The notes: generated by a model not told the origin, from the letters alone. A DNA stretch of 64,000 bases from Candidatus Amarobacter glycogenicus (GCA_016719395.1 JADJZF010000009.1:62001-126000); one strand, 5' to 3'; positions 43,512-52,499 are shown, counted from the stretch's first letter. Program-made: numbers and translations.

Positions 43512-44434
43512 CTTGCAGCCTCCCCTGTGCGCCTCTGGACGTGCTGAAAGTATGCGTCCTCGAGGGAAGCCGTTGCGATCGTCACGGACCGGACCGCGCC
43601 CGGCGCGAGTGCGAACAACCGCGGGACGAAAGTCGAGGCTTCATCGGTGGTCACCACGACGATGTCGCCGTCCCTGGCCACCTCGCCCGTGCCCGGCCAA
43701 CCGGCCACCTCCGCGAGTTCACCTTCCGAGGCCGTGGGCCAGGCGATGCGGACCGATTCGCGGCGCAGGCCAGCCTTCAGTTGCGCCGGCGAGCCGCTGG
43801 CGACAACTCGCCCGCCCTGGATGAACGCGACCGAGTCACAGACCGCGTCGGCTTCGGAAAGATCGTTCGTGGCCAGGAGGATCGTCACAGCGTCCGCGGA
43901 AGAGCGCAGCGTTTCCCAGAGGATCGCCCGCTCTTCGGCATCGATCCCGGTAGTGGGTTCATCCAGCAGGAGCAGTTCGGGCCGGTGAAGGAGCGCCCGC
44001 GCGACCTCCAGCCTCCGGCGCATACCGCCCGAAAGGCTCGAAACGGGGTCTGCTGCGCGGTCGCCCAGCCCGAATCGTTCGAGCAGCTCGGGAATCCGCG
44101 TGCTGAGTTCCGAAGACGCCACCCCGAACACCCGCCCGGAGAAACGAAGGTACTCGCCGGCCCTCATGAGGGGGTCTGCGGTGTTCTCCTGGAAGACCGT
44201 CGCGAGACGGCGCCGGAGCGCCCGCGAAGGCGGGCCCCCGAGGATCTCGAGAGAGCCGGTTTCCGGCGGCTCGGTGGCGGCGAGCATGGCGATGAAGGTG
44301 CTCTTTCCGCTCCCGTTCGGGCCAAGGAGGCCGAACACACCTGCCGCCGGGACATCGAGCGAGAAGCCGTCCAGGGCCTTTCGTCCGCCGTAGCCGCGGG
44401 TGATGTTGGACGCGCGCACGGCGTATGGGGGCAC
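43508..44434 (-). CDS. ABC transporter ATP-binding protein
   Basis: 308 aa from GTG 44434; an ATG further upstream (44506) would overlap the YggT gene and lacks support. Walker A GPNGSGKS, Q-loop VFQENTADPL, signature LSGGMRRRLEVARAL and Walker B LLLLDEPTTG are all present. The C-terminal ~90 residues fit the drug/lipid exporter subfamily. It is coupled to the permease by overlap. Confidence 0.92.
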   Translation of the reverse strand: MPPYAVRASNITRGYGGRKALDGFSLDVPAAGVFGLLGPNGSGKSTFIAMLAATEPPETGSLEILGGPPSRALRRRLATVFQENTADPLMRAGEYLRFSGRVFGVASSELSTRIPELLERFGLGDRAADPVSSLSGGMRRRLEVARALLHRPELLLLDEPTTGIDAEERAILWETLRSSADAVTILLATNDLSEADAVCDSVAFIQGGRVVASGSPAQLKAGLRRESVRIAWPTASEGELAEVAGWPGTGEVARDGDIVVVTTDEASTFVPRLFALAPGAVRSVTIATASLEDAYFQHVQRRTGEAAR

Positions 44435-44480
44435 GGAGCCAGTGTCCCACAGCGACCCACGGAGGACTATGTTGGACACG

Positions 44481-44813
44481 TCAGGCCGGAGCGACGAGCC
44501 CGGCAACCAGGTATTGCATCACGATGAGCAGCATCATCGCGATCATGGGGCTCATGTCGAACATGCCCGTGTTCGGCATCACCCTGCGGATCGGATCGAT
44601 GATCGGCTCGGTGACCTTGAAGAGCATCTGGTAGAGCGGGCTCGACTGGTCGACCGGGAACCAACTCAGCAAGGAGCGGGCGATCACTGCCCACATCAGG
44701 ATGCTCAGAAACGTTATGGTCAGTTGGGCGACGTAGGGGTTTATCTTCGCTACTCCGAAACGGGCACCCGAATGTGCTTCACATGATACCAGATCGACGG
44801 TCGCCGCTCGCAC
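44481..44813 (-). CDS. YggT family membrane protein
   Basis: 110 aa, GTG start with an extended N-terminus. The YggT core LTITFLSILMWAVIARSLLS, then WFP, then EPIIDPIRRVMPNTGMFDMS and a last hydrophobic helix is clear. It is the second of two adjacent yggT copies, which share the block EP-IDP-RRV-PN-GMFD-SPM. YggT is linked to cell division or envelope and usually sits by yggS/proC. The N-terminal ~25 residues may not be translated. Confidence 0.82.
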   Translation of the reverse strand: MRAATVDLVSCEAHSGARFGVAKINPYVAQLTITFLSILMWAVIARSLLSWFPVDQSSPLYQMLFKVTEPIIDPIRRVMPNTGMFDMSPMIAMMLLIVMQYLVAGLVAPA

Positions 44814-44831
44814 TGAAGCTTTCCAAAATGG

Positions 44832-45095
44832 TTACTGTGCGGCCGCCCGTTCAACCACCTGGATCATCACGAGCAAGACGATGATCACGATCATCGGCGA
44901 AAGGTCGAACATGCCCGCGTTGGGGACGACGCGGCGGACCGGCTGGATGAGCGGCTCCGTCACCAGGTCGAGAAATCGGACGAAAGGCCCGTTGCGGTCC
45001 AGGTTGGGGAACCAGCTGAACAGAGACCGCACCAGGATCGCGACGATCAACAGGTAAAGGAATGTGGTAAAGAGGAACGCGATCTGCTCGTTCAT
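44832..45095 (-). CDS. YggT family membrane protein
   Basis: 87 aa from ATG 45095, whose start overlaps the proC stop by ATGA. It has two transmembrane segments (FTTFLYLLIVAILVRSLFS, then a late MIVIIVLLVMIQVV) and the loop TEPLIQPVRRVVPNAGMFDL. It is the better-conserved of the two copies. Confidence 0.88.
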   Translation of the reverse strand: MNEQIAFLFTTFLYLLIVAILVRSLFSWFPNLDRNGPFVRFLDLVTEPLIQPVRRVVPNAGMFDLSPMIVIIVLLVMIQVVERAAAQ

Positions 45096-45880
45096 GCCTT
45101 GCCGAGTTCCACCGCACGCTCGTGCGCGGCCTTCACGCATTCGATGACGGCGGCCCGGAAGGCGCCTTTCTCGAGCTCGAGGAGCCCTGCAGCGGTCGTT
45201 CCCGCCGGCGAGGTGACCGCCGCCCGGAGGTCGGCCGCGCTACGGCCGCTCTCCTGCGCGTACAGCGCCGAGCCATAGAGCGTCTGGAGCACCAACTCCT
45301 CGGCCGCTGCTCGCGGCAGTCCGACCGTCACGGCGCCTTCGACCATCGCTTCGATGAAGAGGAACACGTACGCCGGGCCGCTGCCGCTTACTGCCGTGAC
45401 CATGTCGATCTTCTTTTCGTCATCGACGTAGAGTTCGCGGCCAATGGCCGAAAGCAAGGTCCGCGTGAACTCGCGCTGGTCGGCGGAGACGGCCTCCGTG
45501 GCCGTCCAGGCGCTCATCCCGGCTTTGACGGCGGCCGGCGTGTTCGGCATCGCGCGGACGATGCGGTCGTGCCCGAACTCCGCCTTCAGCGACGTGATGG
45601 TGACGCCCGCCATGATGGAGAGCAGCACAGCGTCTTCCCGCAGGGTACCGGCGACGGAACGCATCTCCTGCGGTTTCACCGAAATGATGACCAACGAGGA
45701 ATCGCTCATGGCTTCGAACGTGCTGGAGACCTGGACGCCGTAGCGGGCGTAGAGCTGGTCTCGCCGGGCTTCGAGCTTCTCGATCACGGTTACTTCGGGT
45801 GCCGAGAAAACGGCCCGGTCCAGGGCCGCGCCGAGGATCGCCTCCCCCATGACGCCCCCGCCGACAATTGCGACTTTCAT
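45092..45880 (-). CDS. proC: Pyrroline-5-carboxylate reductase
   Basis: 262 aa from ATG 45880, overlapping the yggS stop. The Rossmann motif MKVAIVGGGVMGEAILGAA, the VIISVKPQEM block, RAMPNTPAAVKAGMSAW and the C-terminal signature AVSGSGPAYVFLFIEAMVEG / TSPAGTTAAGL are diagnostic. It catalyses the last step of proline synthesis (P5C to proline with NAD(P)H). Confidence 0.95.
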   Translation of the reverse strand: MKVAIVGGGVMGEAILGAALDRAVFSAPEVTVIEKLEARRDQLYARYGVQVSSTFEAMSDSSLVIISVKPQEMRSVAGTLREDAVLLSIMAGVTITSLKAEFGHDRIVRAMPNTPAAVKAGMSAWTATEAVSADQREFTRTLLSAIGRELYVDDEKKIDMVTAVSGSGPAYVFLFIEAMVEGAVTVGLPRAAAEELVLQTLYGSALYAQESGRSAADLRAAVTSPAGTTAAGLLELEKGAFRAAVIECVKAAHERAVELGKA

Positions 45881-46575
45881 GGGCGTTCTCCGAAAAGCGC
45901 CCGGCCGACTCGCACGTGGGTCGCGCCCTCCTCGATGGCGACTTCGAAGTCGTTCGTCATGCCCATGGAAAGCCCGCGGAGGCCTTCGCGCTGGGCGAGT
46001 GTCTTCAGGGCGCGAAACACGGGACGCGTCCCCTCCCTGTCGACAACGTGTGGAGCAACGGTCATCAAGCCACACACCTCGATGTTCGGCAATTCGCGCG
46101 CGATCGCGACGAGCGCCGGGACCTCGGCGGCGGTAACACCGTACTTCTGCGGTTCGGCGGCGATGTTCACTTCGATGAAGACCTGGATCGGAGAGGTTGC
46201 CGCGCCGGAGACCGCCCGCAGGAGCCGTTCCGAATCGACGGAGTGAAGTATAGCAAAGGTACCGAGGGCGGCCCGGACCTTGTTCGTCTGGAGGTGGCCG
46301 ATGAGATGCCAGCGCGGACCACCGGCCACGAGAGCCTGCGTCCCCAGTGACTGGGAGACTTCTTCGGCCTTGGCGGTGGCCTCCTGGACCCGGTTCTCAC
46401 CGAAGTCCGTGAGCCCGGCGGTGAACGCTTCGAGGACGGTCTCCGCGGGATGTGTTTTCGTGACGGCAATGAGCGTCACCGACTCAGGAAGGCGGCCCGA
46501 TCGCGATGCCGCCCGGGCTATGCGTCCCCGGACTTCAGCAACGCGCTCCTCGAGGGTTGAAGCGGCGGCGGTCAC
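45877..46575 (-). CDS. YggS-family pyridoxal-phosphate homeostasis protein
   Basis: 232 aa from GTG 46575, overlapping the stop of the small membrane gene. The family pattern is clear: VTLIAVTKTHPAETVLEAFT, with the PLP lysine in the TK, then FGENRVQEA, WHLIGHLQTNK, ILHSVDSERL and LSMGMTNDFEVAIEEGATHV. YggS/PLPBP binds PLP and buffers its level. The overlaps along yggS, proC, yggT indicate one operon. Confidence 0.94.
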   Translation of the reverse strand: MTAAASTLEERVAEVRGRIARAASRSGRLPESVTLIAVTKTHPAETVLEAFTAGLTDFGENRVQEATAKAEEVSQSLGTQALVAGGPRWHLIGHLQTNKVRAALGTFAILHSVDSERLLRAVSGAATSPIQVFIEVNIAAEPQKYGVTAAEVPALVAIARELPNIEVCGLMTVAPHVVDREGTRPVFRALKTLAQREGLRGLSMGMTNDFEVAIEEGATHVRVGRALFGERP

Positions 46576-46838
46576 CCCACCTCCGGCGGGTGCTTCGCTT
46601 CCCAGACCCCGTACCCGGCGAGTGCCAGCACTACCGCCGCGATCAGGCCGAGCCCCAGCCAGCCGCTGACGGTGAAGGCAAGGATGACGAGAACGAGCCC
46701 GATGACGGCGCCGAAGAGGATCCCGAGCGGGACTGCAAGTGCCTTGAAGACGGCGAAGATGATGGCGATGGTTTCGCGCCACGAGCCCGGTGGGGGATCC
46801 TCCTTCGGAGGTCCCGAGGAGCCATAGTAGAAGCCCAT
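46572..46838 (-). CDS. Small two-helix membrane protein
   Basis: 88 aa. A polar, Gly/Pro-rich N-terminus (MGFYYGSSGPPKEDPPPGSW) precedes two hydrophobic segments (IIFAVFKALAVPLGILFGAV and GLGLIAAVVLALAGYGVW). It is the first gene of the yggS-proC-yggT operon, coupled by GTGA. No family is recognised. It may be involved in membrane organisation. Confidence 0.65.
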   Translation of the reverse strand: MGFYYGSSGPPKEDPPPGSWRETIAIIFAVFKALAVPLGILFGAVIGLVLVILAFTVSGWLGLGLIAAVVLALAGYGVWEAKHPPEVG

Positions 46839-46872
46839 GACGGAAGTGTAGCGCGGACGCAGCCTGTAGCCG

Positions 46873-47412
46873 TCAGCCCCGCAACCCGGCCTCCAGCCGG
46901 CCGATGTGTTCGTTGTAGTGTTCCCAGGTGTTCCCGTGGATCCACCCGGCGACGGGTGCGGGGTTCAGCGGCGGGTTGTCGGGCTGGTAGTGCGAGTAAG
47001 GACGATCGAGGTCTTCCTGGGTCATCGAGCCGAGCAGGGCGAGCAGTTCGGCATGCGTCGACGCGCTCTGGGCGAGCACCTCGGCCAGGGGCTGAACCTG
47101 GGCGGCTGCGGCGAGCGCGGCGTTCACGGCGTCCCCGGTCGCGGGCCAACTGGACTCGTCACCTGAGTCATGGGCGTCCCAGGTTTCGCGGGAGAGGCCC
47201 ATCGCCTCGCCGCGGTGCTGCCCGCGCAGCAACGCAACCAGCGACCTCTCCCAGGCGGTGACATGCCCCGCATGGACCTTCGGGCTCCAACCGTCCCCGA
47301 GGGGGCGCTCCATCTCCTCGTCGTTCAGTGCGCCGACCAGCTGCCAGAGCGCGGCCCAGCGTTCGTTGATCAGGGCGAGCAGTTCGGGTTTGGTGGCTGG
47401 TGGGCCGGTCAA
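46873..47412 (-). CDS. ClbS/DfsB-type DinB-superfamily protein
   Basis: 179 aa from TTG 47412, with AGGAGGA 5 bp upstream, which decides the start. ELLALINERWAALWQLVGAL, DGWSPKVHAGHVTAWERSLV and GWIHGNTWEHYNEHIGRLEA match the ClbS/DfsB four-helix bundle with the three metal-type His. Such proteins act in thiol-dependent detoxification or in cyclopropane hydrolysis (ClbS). The substrate is unknown here. This is one of three DinB-superfamily proteins in the window. Confidence 0.82.
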   Translation of the reverse strand: MTGPPATKPELLALINERWAALWQLVGALNDEEMERPLGDGWSPKVHAGHVTAWERSLVALLRGQHRGEAMGLSRETWDAHDSGDESSWPATGDAVNAALAAAAQVQPLAEVLAQSASTHAELLALLGSMTQEDLDRPYSHYQPDNPPLNPAPVAGWIHGNTWEHYNEHIGRLEAGLRG

Positions 47413-47477
47413 GGCGGTCCTCCGATTGTTTGGTTGCGAGGATAACGGCCGTCCGCTGCCGCCGTCACAAACCGGAC

Positions 47478-47499
47478 GGGGGCTTCTTGCGAAGCCCCC
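47478..47499 (-). terminator. Intrinsic terminator after the acyl-CoA dehydrogenase gene
   Basis: Perfect 9-bp stem GGGGGCTTC/GAAGCCCCC around TTGC (read on minus: GCAA). On the minus strand a short T-containing tail (GTCCGGTTTG) follows. Confidence 0.7.
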
Positions 47500-47527
47500 G
47501 CACTCGTTCCTGCGAGACGGTGAAGGG

Positions 47528-48703
47528 CTATGCCCTCGGCAGGCCCAGGCCGCGCGTGGCGATGATGTTCCGCTGGATTTCGCTCGTGCCGCCCTCGATC
47601 GTGTTCGCCGTCGAACGGAGGTACTGGTACTTGTAGCGGCCGAAGCGGGAGGCATCGACGCCTTCGGACTTCGCATCGAGCTGACCGTACAGCCCAAGGA
47701 CCTTCATCGCGGTGCGGGCGATGCGCTGGTTCAGCTCGGTGCCGTACAGCTTCGCCACGCTGGCCTCATGGCCGGGTGCGACGCCCTCCTTCGCCTGGAT
47801 CGAAATGATCTTGAGGCTCATCTGGGTGGCGACACCGGCCTCGATCATGCGGTCCACAAGTTCGTGCTTCACACCGGGGTTGGACTTCAGCGTGCTGACA
47901 TCGCTGGTCTTCGCCAGCGTCACGAGATCCTCAACACCCTGGCGGGCGCCGACCGCGCCACCAATGTTGGAGCGCTCGAAGCTCAGCGTGGTCTGGGCGA
48001 GGTACCATCCGCGGTTTTCCTCACCAATGATGTTCTGCTTCGGGATGCGGACGTCTTCGAAGAAGACCTCGTTGAACTCGTGGGTCATCGCCGCGTTGAT
48101 GAGCGGCCGGACGGTGACGCCAGGCGCCTTCATATCGGCGATGAAGTAGGTGATGCCGCGGTGCTTGGGGGCCTCTGGGTCCGTGCGGGCGAGGAGGATC
48201 ATCCACTTCGCCATGTGCCCGCCCGAGGTCCAGATCTTCTGGCCGTTGACGACGTAGTCATCGCCATCGCGGATGGCCCGGGTCTGCAGGGAGGCGAGGT
48301 CGCTCCCGGCGCCCGGCTCGCTGTAGCCCTGGCACCAGACGGTCTCGCCATCCAGGATCTCCGGAAGGTACTTCTGCTTCTGTTCGTCGGTACCGTGGAC
48401 GATGAGGGTAGGGCCGGCAAAGCCGGTTGCGATGCCGCCCGGACGCGGCGCGCGAGCTTCGGCCATCTCCCAGTTGAAGATGAACTGCTCCATGACCGAC
48501 ATGCCGGCGCCGCCGTACTCCTTCGGCCAGGCCGGTGCCACCCAGCCCCGGTCGGCGAGCTTCTTCACCCACGCCTTCCAGGCTTCACCCTGGCCGCCGT
48601 AGCCGCCTTCGCCGCGCATGATGTTGCGGGGCGATTCCTTCTGGATGAAGTCGTGCACTTCCTGTCGGAAGATTGCCTCTTCGGGAGTGTCTCGGTAATC
48701 CAT
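47528..48703 (-). CDS. Acyl-CoA dehydrogenase family protein
   Basis: 391 aa. The family blocks are complete: MDYRDTPEEAIFRQEVHDFI, the FAD/substrate segment WCQGYSEPGAGSDLASLQTR, VNGQKIWTSGGHMAKWMILL and the C-terminal NTIEGGTSEIQRNIIATRGL. It oxidises an acyl-CoA thioester with FAD and ETF as partner. The substrate chain is not evident. It is a single-gene unit with its own terminator. Confidence 0.94.
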   Translation of the reverse strand: MDYRDTPEEAIFRQEVHDFIQKESPRNIMRGEGGYGGQGEAWKAWVKKLADRGWVAPAWPKEYGGAGMSVMEQFIFNWEMAEARAPRPGGIATGFAGPTLIVHGTDEQKQKYLPEILDGETVWCQGYSEPGAGSDLASLQTRAIRDGDDYVVNGQKIWTSGGHMAKWMILLARTDPEAPKHRGITYFIADMKAPGVTVRPLINAAMTHEFNEVFFEDVRIPKQNIIGEENRGWYLAQTTLSFERSNIGGAVGARQGVEDLVTLAKTSDVSTLKSNPGVKHELVDRMIEAGVATQMSLKIISIQAKEGVAPGHEASVAKLYGTELNQRIARTAMKVLGLYGQLDAKSEGVDASRFGRYKYQYLRSTANTIEGGTSEIQRNIIATRGLGLPRA

Positions 48704-48738
48704 GTGAACCTCGGATGTGTTGTGGGACGAGTGTATCG

Positions 48739-49269
48739 CTACGGGCGAGAATCTGCAGTTGGCGTGGGCACAATGTCCAGGCGGCGCGTGCAGCGCCGCC
48801 CGTTCGCGAGGTGGCAGAGCGTCCGTGGCACGGGCTCCGCCAGCGGTAGCCCGAGCCCTTCATGCCAGCCCTCGATCCTGTCGAGAATGCCGCACTCATA
48901 GCTTTCGGCCAGGCCAGCCCGCGCGATGTTCTCGGCAGCGAAACACTTCGTCACCTCTACCTCGTACGAAAGCTCGCCGGTCTTTCGCACTGCCAGATCG
49001 ACGATGGGTCCGACAAAGAGATCTCGACCGGTATCGGTGAACGCGAAGAATGCATCGAGCGACTGCACCGGCGGAAGGTCAAGATGTTTGGACAGGCGGC
49101 GCGCCTCAACAATGCCCGCCTGCCGGATGGCCTGGCGGTTCGCGCGGTTGGCGACCTCCATCCCGCAATCGGCAGCCACGGTGCTGAACCAGCGTGCATC
49201 GTGGGAGTACCAGGCGGAGCGGATCAGATCTTCGCGTTCAGCGGGTGCGAGACTGGGCGGGGCATTCAC
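48739..49269 (-). CDS. DUF6125-like protein
   Basis: 176 aa from GTG 49269, overlapping the stop of the TetR gene (GTGA). It has the DUF6125 pattern IRSAWYSHDARWFSTVAADC, then GMEVANRANRQAIRQAG and a late CGILDRIEGWHEGLGLP with conserved Cys. This group is related to L-2-amino-thiazoline-type hydrolase families, but the reaction is unknown. Its expression should follow the TetR regulator. Confidence 0.7.
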   Translation of the reverse strand: MNAPPSLAPAEREDLIRSAWYSHDARWFSTVAADCGMEVANRANRQAIRQAGIVEARRLSKHLDLPPVQSLDAFFAFTDTGRDLFVGPIVDLAVRKTGELSYEVEVTKCFAAENIARAGLAESYECGILDRIEGWHEGLGLPLAEPVPRTLCHLANGRRCTRRLDIVPTPTADSRP

Positions 49270-49925
49270 TCGGTAACTCCTCTTCCTGTTGTGGCGGTGT
49301 CCGCGCGGGGGCGCAAGGAATCGATGAAACGGTCGCCCATCTCTTCCACGGTTTCGCGTGAGAGGTCGTCGCCGAACCCGAGCACGTGGGCAAGGTCCAT
49401 CGAGAAACCGATCCCCATGAACTCCCATGCGGCGGTCCGGGTGTCCATGTCGTCGCGAAAGACGCCGGCTCGTTGGCCGTCTTCGATGACCGCCTGGACG
49501 AGGCCGACCGCCTTACCGAGCGTCTCGGCGACCAGGGCGCGCACTTCCGGGTCGGCGGCTTCGCCCACAGCCTGGAACCAGAGGCGCATGATCGGCGAAC
49601 GGGACCTGGCATGGCCGTAGTAAGCCATGCCGATGTCCTTGATCGCGCTGGCGGGGTCCGGCGCCGCCGAAAGGGCGCGCTGCCAGAGTTCGAGCAGCTT
49701 CGGGCCCGCATCGGCGAGCGTCGCGAGGTAAAGGTGGCGCTTGGTGGGGAAGTAGCGATACAACGCCGGCGGTGTGACGCCGGCTGCAGCCGCGAGATCT
49801 CCTGTGTCGGCCTGGGCGAAACTCGCACCCGCGAAGACGCTACTGGCCCCCGCGAGGATCGTCCTGCGCCGGTCTTCGGCTCTCTGCTTTGGCGCCCGGC
49901 CCGAAGATAGTGAATCCATTTTCAC
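49266..49925 (-). CDS. TetR-family transcriptional regulator
   Basis: 219 aa from GTG 49925; ATG 49919 is an equally good alternative. The HTH is GDLAAAAGVTPPALYRYFPT, followed by KRHLYLATLADAG. The C-terminal domain (~70-200) is variable, ligand-binding. Its start codons lie inside a large perfect palindrome, so autoregulation at this site is likely. It is followed by the DUF6125-like gene in the same unit, and divergent to the PPOX gene. Confidence 0.9.
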   Translation of the reverse strand: MKMDSLSSGRAPKQRAEDRRRTILAGASSVFAGASFAQADTGDLAAAAGVTPPALYRYFPTKRHLYLATLADAGPKLLELWQRALSAAPDPASAIKDIGMAYYGHARSRSPIMRLWFQAVGEAADPEVRALVAETLGKAVGLVQAVIEDGQRAGVFRDDMDTRTAAWEFMGIGFSMDLAHVLGFGDDLSRETVEEMGDRFIDSLRPRADTATTGRGVTE

Positions 49926-49932
49926 TATCTTC
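49903..49932. promoter_or_regulatory. 12-bp inverted repeat over the TetR start, probable operator
   Basis: GAAGATAGTGAA (49903-49914), 6-bp spacer, TTCACTATCTTC (49921-49932). It is a perfect 12+12 palindrome that covers both candidate start codons of the regulator (49925, 49919). TetR dimers bind this kind of site. In mRNA it would also form a start-masking hairpin. Confidence 0.7.
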
Positions 49933-50031
49933 CCTACTGCTGCGGTCCCCTGTCAAGCCTGCCAGGAGATGTCGCGGGTCCCGCGTAGACTTGGCGACAG
50001 GGCGGGCAATGGCCTGTTGGCGAGGTGAACT

Positions 50032-50511
50032 GTGGCTTCCTGGGACGAGTTCGAACTGCAAGCGCCGGCACTGGCAGCCCTTTGCTTCCAACGCTTCAAG
50101 TCGACCGACCTCCTGATGCTCGGGACGCTGCGCAAAGACGGGTTCCCGCGGATCTCGCCGATCGAGTGGGTGATCTACGAGGGAGAACTCGCCCTGGGCG
50201 GCATCTGGCAGGCGAAAAAGGCGCTCGACCTCCTGCGCGACCCTCGCTGCACCATCCACAGCACGACCTCGAACAAGGACGGAAAACAGGGCGACGCGAA
50301 GCTCTGGGGGCGTGCGACGCCGCTGGCGGAACACCGCATCGAAGGCTACTGGCAGTGGGTTTTCAAACAGACCGGCTGGCGCGCCAACGGGCCGGCGCAC
50401 ATCTTTACGATCGATATCGAGTCAGCCGCGTACGTGACCTTCACGAACGACGGCACGATGAAGCGCCTTCAGTGGCCGGGCGACGGCCAGTGGATCGTCA
50501 CCAGGCTCTGA
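50032..50511 (+). CDS. Pyridoxamine 5'-phosphate oxidase-family (flavin/F420-type) protein
   Basis: 159 aa from GTG 50032, with GAGGTGAA just upstream. The split-barrel pattern is seen in LLMLGTLRKDGFPRISPIEW and LALGGIWQAKKALDLLRDPR, plus a late TIDIESAAYVTFT strand. These proteins bind FMN, F420 or heme, and the exact cofactor is not clear. It is divergent from the TetR gene, 106 bp apart, so it is a possible target of that regulator. Confidence 0.75.
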   Translation: MASWDEFELQAPALAALCFQRFKSTDLLMLGTLRKDGFPRISPIEWVIYEGELALGGIWQAKKALDLLRDPRCTIHSTTSNKDGKQGDAKLWGRATPLAEHRIEGYWQWVFKQTGWRANGPAHIFTIDIESAAYVTFTNDGTMKRLQWPGDGQWIVTRL

Positions 50512-50597
50512 GCGCTGAGGTTGGTGGCCACCGATCCTGCCAGTAGCCGGGGCGCTGCCTCGCATCGGCGAGGGCAATTACCTGGATTCCTTCGCGT

Positions 50598-51233
50598 TCA
50601 ACGCGGGTCCCGCCACATGAGCCAGATCGCCGGGCCGCCGTTCGGCACCTGGAATTTCTCGGTCACCCGGAATCCGTTCCGTTCGTAGAGCGGCAGGTTC
50701 TTCTCTTTCGAACTTTCGAGGTAGGCCGGGACCCGTTCGCGGTCGCAGCGTTCGAGGATCGGGGCCATCAGCTGCGTGCCGAGGCTCCGGCCCTGCAGGT
50801 CCGGCTCCACGCCCAGCGCGAGGAGATAGTAATGCGGCTCGTGCGGGTGCTTCTGTTCGATGGCGTTCATTCCCCGGGCTACCGCCGGCAGCCTCCGCCA
50901 GGAGGCCGTCCGGACCATCGCCGGCAGCAGTCTCGCCTGTTGGAGGACGCCCATCTTCCACTTCCCAGGCGGCGACCAATACGCCCCGCCCTCCAGGTCG
51001 TCCGTCGTGTAAACCTCTCCGTGCGCCCTGGTGATCTGGAATGCCGCATCCATGAAATCGTAGACGCGCCTTGCGCGCCGCCTGTCCTGTGCGGCGAACC
51101 AGTTGGCGATCGGGTCGTCGTCGAACGCCCTCGCCATCGTCGCTGTGAGCCGTTGGCGGTCGGCCGGCGTTGCCTTGCGGATGTTCGCAGCGAGCGGCTC
51201 GCGAGTTCGTTGTGCGGTATCTGCCTGGGTCAT
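50598..51233 (-). CDS. GNAT-family N-acetyltransferase
   Basis: 211 aa from ATG 51233; the longer open frame upstream is an antisense shadow of the aminotransferase gene. The fold shows IRKATPADRQRLTATMARAF, a YYLLALGVEPDLQGRSLGTQ motif A (QGRSLG, the acetyl-CoA site) and LESSKEKNLPLYERNGFRV for motif B. It resembles a subgroup of actinobacterial acyl-CoA acetyltransferases. The substrate is unknown. Confidence 0.85.
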   Translation of the reverse strand: MTQADTAQRTREPLAANIRKATPADRQRLTATMARAFDDDPIANWFAAQDRRRARRVYDFMDAAFQITRAHGEVYTTDDLEGGAYWSPPGKWKMGVLQQARLLPAMVRTASWRRLPAVARGMNAIEQKHPHEPHYYLLALGVEPDLQGRSLGTQLMAPILERCDRERVPAYLESSKEKNLPLYERNGFRVTEKFQVPNGGPAIWLMWRDPR

Positions 51234-51323
51234 GGGTGTGGTCTCCTCCCGCGGGTACAGTACGCCGAGGACGCAAGCCCTCTTCGGTCGCCGGTTATGT
51301 GATGGCCGCATAGGATATCGGGC

Positions 51324-52499
51324 ATGTCTTTCAGCCCCTCGTTCAACCCCCCGACCCGCATCCTCATGGGCCCCGGCCCCAGCGGCGCCCATCCGCGCGT
51401 GTTGAAGGCGATGACCGCACCCATCCTCGGCCACCTCGACCCCGAATTCCTGAAGATCATGGATGAGTGCAACGACATGTTGCGGACGGTCATGGGCACA
51501 TCGAACCGGATCACCCTCGCGACGCCCGGCACCGGGACGAGTGGCATGGAAGCCGCGGTGATGAACCTGGTCCAGCCGGGCGAGAAAGTCGTCGTCGGCA
51601 TCTGCGGCTATTTCGGCGAACGCATCGCCGTGATGGCAGAACGCGCAGGCGGCGTGGTCACGCGCGTCCAGGCGCCTTGGGGCTCTCCCACCGACCTGGC
51701 CGGCGTCCAAGCCGCCGTGAAGGCAGCCGGAAACGTGAAGCTCATCGGAATCGTCCACGCGGAGACATCGACGGGTGCGCAAACGCCGGTCGAACCGTTC
51801 GTCAAACTCGCGAAGGAATCGGGTGCCCTCCTCCTCGTCGACTGCGTAACCTCGCTCGGTGGTGTACCGGTGACCGTCGACGCCTGGGGCGCGGACGCGG
51901 TCTATTCGGGCACCCAGAAGTGCCTGAGCGCGCCTCCGGGCATGGCGCCGCTGACGATGTCGCCGGCGGCATGGGACGCCATCAAGGCGCGTGAAGTCCC
52001 GTGCAACAGCTGGTACCTCGACCTTTCGCTCCTGGAGGCGTACTGGGACGAACGGCGCGCCTACCATCACACGGCGCCGATCTCGATGGTGTACGCGCTC
52101 CACGAGGCACTCGCGCTCGTCCTGGATGAAGGACTCGAAGCTCGCTGGGCTCGCCACGAGAAGAATGGCCGCGCCCTGCAGGCGGGGCTCGAAGCGATGG
52201 GCCTGGTCCTGCACGCCGACGCCGGCTACCGGCTGCCGGTGCTGACGACTGTACGCATCCCCGAAGGCGTCAACGACGCGGAAGTGCGCGGCGCGCTCCT
52301 GCACCGGCACGGGATAGAGTTCGGCGGCGGGCTCGGAGACCTGCGGGCGAAGGTCTGGCGTATCGGGCTGATGGGCGAATCGAGTAACCCGGGAAACGTC
52401 CTGCTGGCCCTTCGCAGCCTCGGTAACATCCTCCGCGAACAGGGCTTCAAGGCTGACGTGAGGGCGGCCGTGGACACTGCGGCAACTGGGCTGGCCTAA
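51324..52499 (+). CDS. Class V aminotransferase (alanine/serine--glyoxylate type)
   Basis: 391 aa. The family hallmarks are LMGPGPSGAHPRVLKAM, HLDPEFLKIMDECNDML and the PLP lysine K199 in YSGTQKCLSAPPGMAPL. The Glu/Asp pair before it (LLLVDCVTSLGG) binds the cofactor. The C-terminal part carries EFGGGLGDLRAKVWRIGLMG. It likely transfers an amino group from alanine or serine to glyoxylate, or works as a related purine-catabolic transaminase. It ends 4 bp into the convergent response-regulator gene. Confidence 0.9.
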   Translation: MSFSPSFNPPTRILMGPGPSGAHPRVLKAMTAPILGHLDPEFLKIMDECNDMLRTVMGTSNRITLATPGTGTSGMEAAVMNLVQPGEKVVVGICGYFGERIAVMAERAGGVVTRVQAPWGSPTDLAGVQAAVKAAGNVKLIGIVHAETSTGAQTPVEPFVKLAKESGALLLVDCVTSLGGVPVTVDAWGADAVYSGTQKCLSAPPGMAPLTMSPAAWDAIKAREVPCNSWYLDLSLLEAYWDERRAYHHTAPISMVYALHEALALVLDEGLEARWARHEKNGRALQAGLEAMGLVLHADAGYRLPVLTTVRIPEGVNDAEVRGALLHRHGIEFGGGLGDLRAKVWRIGLMGESSNPGNVLLALRSLGNILREQGFKADVRAAVDTAATGLA

